From a bacterium (GTDB lineage Bacteria > Cyanobacteriota > Vampirovibrionia > Obscuribacterales > Obscuribacteraceae), in assembly GCA_016124935.1 (NCBI GenBank), contig WGMS01000011.1, positions 62,001 through 126,000 on the forward strand: a stretch of 64,000 nucleotides of DNA, read 5' to 3'. Both the position numbers and the translations under genes were made by a program. Under the pieces are notes generated by a model, which had not been told where the DNA came from, ran no database searches, and was given only the letters and a program-made list of their open reading frames with translations. Below, piece after piece: positions 61,344 through 64,000 of the stretch. The number at the start of each line of letters is the position of its first letter. Position 1 is the stretch's first letter.

Positions 61344-62030
61344 TTGCCCATAGGAAAGTCTAGCCTTTCATTTGTTCTGATTGTGTTGTTGTCTCTGAGC
61401 GCTTCAGGATTTGGCGCGGCTTACTGTCAGGAAGGAATTGATTCAGGTGATTCGGGTGCTCCCGGCTCTTACATAGAGGAAGAGAGCCCGGAAGAAAGAG
61501 AAGCGCCATCGCCCTCGCTTCAGGGAAGAGCCGATTTGAACGTGGACCGGGAGGCGCCTCCAGGGCTCAATTCCGGAGTGATGCCACCGCTGGCACCACC
61601 GATATCTAATCCTGATCACAATCTCAAGCCTGATTCCGCTATCCGTCGCGGCGGGATTCTCAAGAATCTGTTCGACTTGTCCTCCGACCATAGTGAAAAG
61701 ACGATGCAACGACCCTCCTGGTTGCCTGCTCATGCCTACAGCAACGATAATATGGTGGCACCTTATCACAACCGTGAGTATTTCTGGTGGGATAAGAGTC
61801 CGATGCCGGACAAACCGCAATGGGTAGTGCTTTCGACCTCGGTAACCCGTTTCTGGAGAGGCTTCGCGCCGCAGCCCTGTTGGGTACTGGTCTCGCCCAA
61901 TCCTCTGGCGCCGGGCAATTTTACATTTCGGGCCAGGGTTGCCAACGGTCCCAGAGGTTGGTTGCAGGCTCTGCCGGCAAAAAGCAAGCATGGATTTCCT
62001 CTTTATCGATACTGGCTGGATCAGCCTTGA
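61344..62030 (+). CDS. secreted Pro/Ser-rich protein of unknown function
   Basis: 228 residues from a TTG with AGAGGA upstream. Signal peptide about 1-28 (ending AYCQ). The middle (30-110) is low in complexity, rich in Pro, Glu, Ser and Asp, and probably extended. The last 80 residues have many aromatic residues (YFWWDKSPM, FWRGFAPQPCWV) and could be a small binding domain. It follows the DUF2141 gene by 45 bp. No family recognised. Confidence 0.65.
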   Translation: MPIGKSSLSFVLIVLLSLSASGFGAAYCQEGIDSGDSGAPGSYIEEESPEEREAPSPSLQGRADLNVDREAPPGLNSGVMPPLAPPISNPDHNLKPDSAIRRGGILKNLFDLSSDHSEKTMQRPSWLPAHAYSNDNMVAPYHNREYFWWDKSPMPDKPQWVVLSTSVTRFWRGFAPQPCWVLVSPNPLAPGNFTFRARVANGPRGWLQALPAKSKHGFPLYRYWLDQP

Positions 62031-62123
62031 AGGTCGAATAAATCACCGGCTCTGATGTCAAGGTGCGCTTGCCCGTCTCCGCCGGGCACTTATATGTGAT
62101 GGTTTCCGTTTGTCAGAGAGTTT

Positions 62124-63188
62124 ATGAAAATACTGGATTTTCAGCATGGTCGAATCGTCTTCTCCAGGCAGAGCCTGAAGATGGAGCCGAGCTTGCCGGA
62201 CAAAGTACAGGCCGGCGCGCAGTATTTCCATTTTGAAGAAGGCGTAGGCTTTTTAGAAGCCGGTTTTTTTGATTTCGACGCTCTGGCAAAAGACCTCGAA
62301 CGAAAGCAGTTCGCCTGGCTTCATCTATCAGGATCGGTTTCAGATGAGTTCTTCGGTCATCTGAAACGCTTCGCCGATATGTCGGACGAGCAGCTCAAGA
62401 TGCTCAAGTTTCCCCATGGAAAGCCGGCTTATGAAGAGTATTCCAACGGTATTTTCTGGTCCATGCAGCGACCTTTCGTCACTGATAGCACCGACGCCAT
62501 CGAGAACGTCAATTTCTATATGACCGAGAAGGTCCTGTTCACCAGGCAATTCAGCCAGGACACCGCTTTTAATCTGGTATCACATAGAATGATGGCAAAG
62601 GGAGACACCTTGACCGGTATGTCGGTGGATCGGCTGGCGGCAAGTTTGATTGATGATGTATTGCAGAGTTATGTCGAGTTTCTGACGGTCGGTGGTGCCA
62701 AATTGGAGTCTATCCAGAATAAGATTATCCGTCGCCCTGGTTCCGAGGAACTGCATCTGATCAACTCGGCTCAGCAGATGATCTGGATATTTTTGAAGAC
62801 GGTCTGGCCCCTGGAGACCCTTTTACAGGGTATGGTTCGCTCGAAAAGTCACATAATCACCGAAGCCGGTAGAGATGAGCTCAAATTTTGTCTGGCCGAA
62901 GCCAATTCTGTTATCGCTCTTTTCGATATTTACCGACAAATGTCCTACGACTTGATGGATGTCTACGTTTCCGGTCTCGGGTTGAGAACCAATAAAACAA
63001 CCATGATACTGACTGTTATCGCGACGCTTTTTCTGCCACCGAGTTTGATAGCAGGTATCTACGGAATGAATTTCACTATTCCGGAAGTTCATTTCGCCTT
63101 CGGCTACTATTTCGCTTTGAGCGCCATGTTGGTTGTGTCCGGGGGACTTCTGATCTGGCTTAAATTAAGGGGCTATATCGAGTTTTGA
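62124..63188 (+). CDS. CorA/ZntB-family divalent cation transporter
   Basis: 354 residues. A large cytoplasmic helical domain is followed by two C-terminal membrane helices (about 290-310 and 325-345). Between them is the ion-selectivity motif GMN (in IAGIYGMNFTIPE), which defines the family. CorA-type pentamers take up Mg2+ or, in the ZntB branch, export or import zinc. The loop after GMN is TIPEVH, slightly different from Mg-type CorA. It lies alone between a secreted protein and a convergent small membrane gene. Substrate not decided by sequence. Confidence 0.9.
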   Translation: MKILDFQHGRIVFSRQSLKMEPSLPDKVQAGAQYFHFEEGVGFLEAGFFDFDALAKDLERKQFAWLHLSGSVSDEFFGHLKRFADMSDEQLKMLKFPHGKPAYEEYSNGIFWSMQRPFVTDSTDAIENVNFYMTEKVLFTRQFSQDTAFNLVSHRMMAKGDTLTGMSVDRLAASLIDDVLQSYVEFLTVGGAKLESIQNKIIRRPGSEELHLINSAQQMIWIFLKTVWPLETLLQGMVRSKSHIITEAGRDELKFCLAEANSVIALFDIYRQMSYDLMDVYVSGLGLRTNKTTMILTVIATLFLPPSLIAGIYGMNFTIPEVHFAFGYYFALSAMLVVSGGLLIWLKLRGYIEF

Positions 63189-63232
63189 AGCATCTTTCTT
63201 TATCGGACTCAATCAAGTGATTCCGGTGGATC

Positions 63233-63424
63233 TCAGTCCAGGCGAATGATAAAGAAATAGGCGAAAACCGCCGCTATCGAAACCAGTGCCAGGGCAAGAA
63301 AAATAAGAAAACCCGTGTCTTCGTGATTACGACGACGAACCGAGGTGAATATCGTCGTCTTGAGCTGCTCGTAGAAGCTTGCTAGACGTTCTTCTTTTTG
63401 TTCATCGGGGTCGTGTTCAGGCAT
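63233..63424 (-). CDS. small single-pass membrane protein
   Basis: 63 residues. A charged helical start (EHDPDEQKEERLASFYEQL) is followed by a basic stretch and a single membrane helix at about 40-61 (GFLIFLALALVSIAAVFAYFFI). No ribosome site is evident. The amino-acid pattern of an acidic-basic head and one hydrophobic helix is coherent, so it is likely real. It is convergent with the CorA gene. Function unknown. Confidence 0.6.
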   Translation of the reverse strand: MPEHDPDEQKEERLASFYEQLKTTIFTSVRRRNHEDTGFLIFLALALVSIAAVFAYFFIIRLD

Positions 63425-63484
63425 GGTAAATTGGAAAAGAGTCAGATTCTGTCTCTACTTAGTATACATCAGTATGAATTGCCG

Positions 63485-64000
63485 ATGAGACTGTTGAAGT
63501 TCATTCTATTTTTGCCGCTAGCGATTTTACTCTTGATCGTTGCTGTGGCATTGTTATCGCCCGACGGCAACTACCAGGTTGGTGTTTACATCGATGCAAT
63601 ACCGGGTGGTTGGCGCGGGTTGGCCAACTATTGGTACGATCGAGCCGCTCGTTCCGGTCATGTGGAGGCTCTTTCGAGGTCAGGCATCTATTATCTGTTC
63701 GGATTCGGTCCCCAGAACAAAAAGAAAGGCATCGACTATCTCAACCAAGCTGCGGCTAAAAACAGCACGCAGGCTACAGCAGCGCTTTCCACCGCCCGGG
63801 AGTGGGGGCTTGGTTTGGAGCAGGATTACGCTAAATCGTATCGACTTTCCTCAAAAGTGCTAGAACTTGATCCTACCGCCACACGCAGTTTGTATAGAAT
63901 CGCTTATTTCAAAACAGTCTGTCCCGGCTCGCTTCGTGATCGCAAAGGGGCATTCGAAATCTATCAAAGTCTTTTCCAGGCAGGAGATCAAGAAGATCTC
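63485..64000 (+). CDS. Sel1-like/TPR membrane-anchored protein, 5' part (runs off the window)
   Basis: 172 codons are visible with no stop to the window edge. The ATG begins a membrane helix (MRLLKFILFLPLAILLLIVAVALL). The following part contains Sel1-like units: YWYDRAARSGHVEALSRSGIYYLFGFG, GIDYLNQAAAKNSTQATAALS, and EWGLGLEQDYAKSYRLSSKVLE. Such repeats bind other proteins. Weak ribosome site. Most of the chain would lie outside the cytoplasm. Function unknown. Confidence 0.8.
   Translation, partial: MRLLKFILFLPLAILLLIVAVALLSPDGNYQVGVYIDAIPGGWRGLANYWYDRAARSGHVEALSRSGIYYLFGFGPQNKKKGIDYLNQAAAKNSTQATAALSTAREWGLGLEQDYAKSYRLSSKVLELDPTATRSLYRIAYFKTVCPGSLRDRKGAFEIYQSLFQAGDQEDL

Noticed and set aside
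1..64000. Prophage, insertion sequence, tRNA or rRNA
   Set aside because: No integrase, transposase, capsid gene, terminal repeat pair or T-loop type sequence with a cloverleaf was found by eye; a dedicated RNA search was not possible.

Overview
The window is typical bacterial chromosome: dense genes on both strands, about 60 protein genes, no rRNA, no tRNA that I could recognise, no insertion sequence, phage or CRISPR array. Many secreted or membrane-anchored TPR proteins, Tad-like envelope proteins, MshEN-like repeats, a CruA-type lycopene cyclase and no photosynthesis gene together suggest a non-photosynthetic relative of Cyanobacteria (Melainabacteria/Vampirovibrionia, perhaps Obscuribacterales). 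That placement is inference from gene content.

Layout. 1-5.6 kb: secreted TPR/PDZ proteins, a cation diffusion facilitator and a small zinc-ribbon protein. 5.6-9.5 kb: a secreted GH5 glycoside hydrolase with a Pro/Asp repeat linker and heptad tail, translationally coupled to a Tad-like envelope protein. 9.5-26 kb: mixed housekeeping and hypothetical genes, including an OvoA-type 5-histidylcysteine sulfoxide synthase without its methyltransferase domain, a LOG-family protein, a TPR-lipase fusion, a pseudouridine synthase and a 31-residue Cys-rich protein. 26-35 kb: a signalling block with a pseudokinase, CHASE3 histidine kinase, NarL-type regulator, second Tad-like protein and Ser/Thr kinase. 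36-40 kb: an aromatic amino acid operon on the minus strand. 40-53 kb: envelope proteins, TetR/fasciclin pair, truncated haemoglobin, PlsC, ATP-grasp, PspA, nitroreductase. 53-61 kb: a carotenoid cluster. 61-64 kb: a secreted protein, a CorA-like transporter and a Sel1-like protein running off the end.

The most striking element is in the aromatic operon. Order of transcription is PPi-type phosphofructokinase, a TyrA-PheA fusion (prephenate dehydrogenase plus dehydratase, no ACT domain), a 337-bp gap, DAHP synthase, chorismate mutase. The gap holds two consecutive ribosome-mediated attenuators. Each has its own short leader peptide with a Tyr/Phe run (YYFYFF and YFYFF), an antiterminator segment placed where the leader stop codon lies, and an intrinsic terminator. 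Transcription into the committed step of the shikimate pathway thus appears to be gated twice by charged tRNA-Tyr/tRNA-Phe levels.

The carotenoid cluster has a plus-strand arm (crtI, crtB, cruA with overlapping ends) meeting a minus-strand arm (second desaturase, GT2 glycosyltransferase, DUF2269 membrane protein), with a DUF2141 gene diverging from the second arm across a promoter flanked by inverted repeats.
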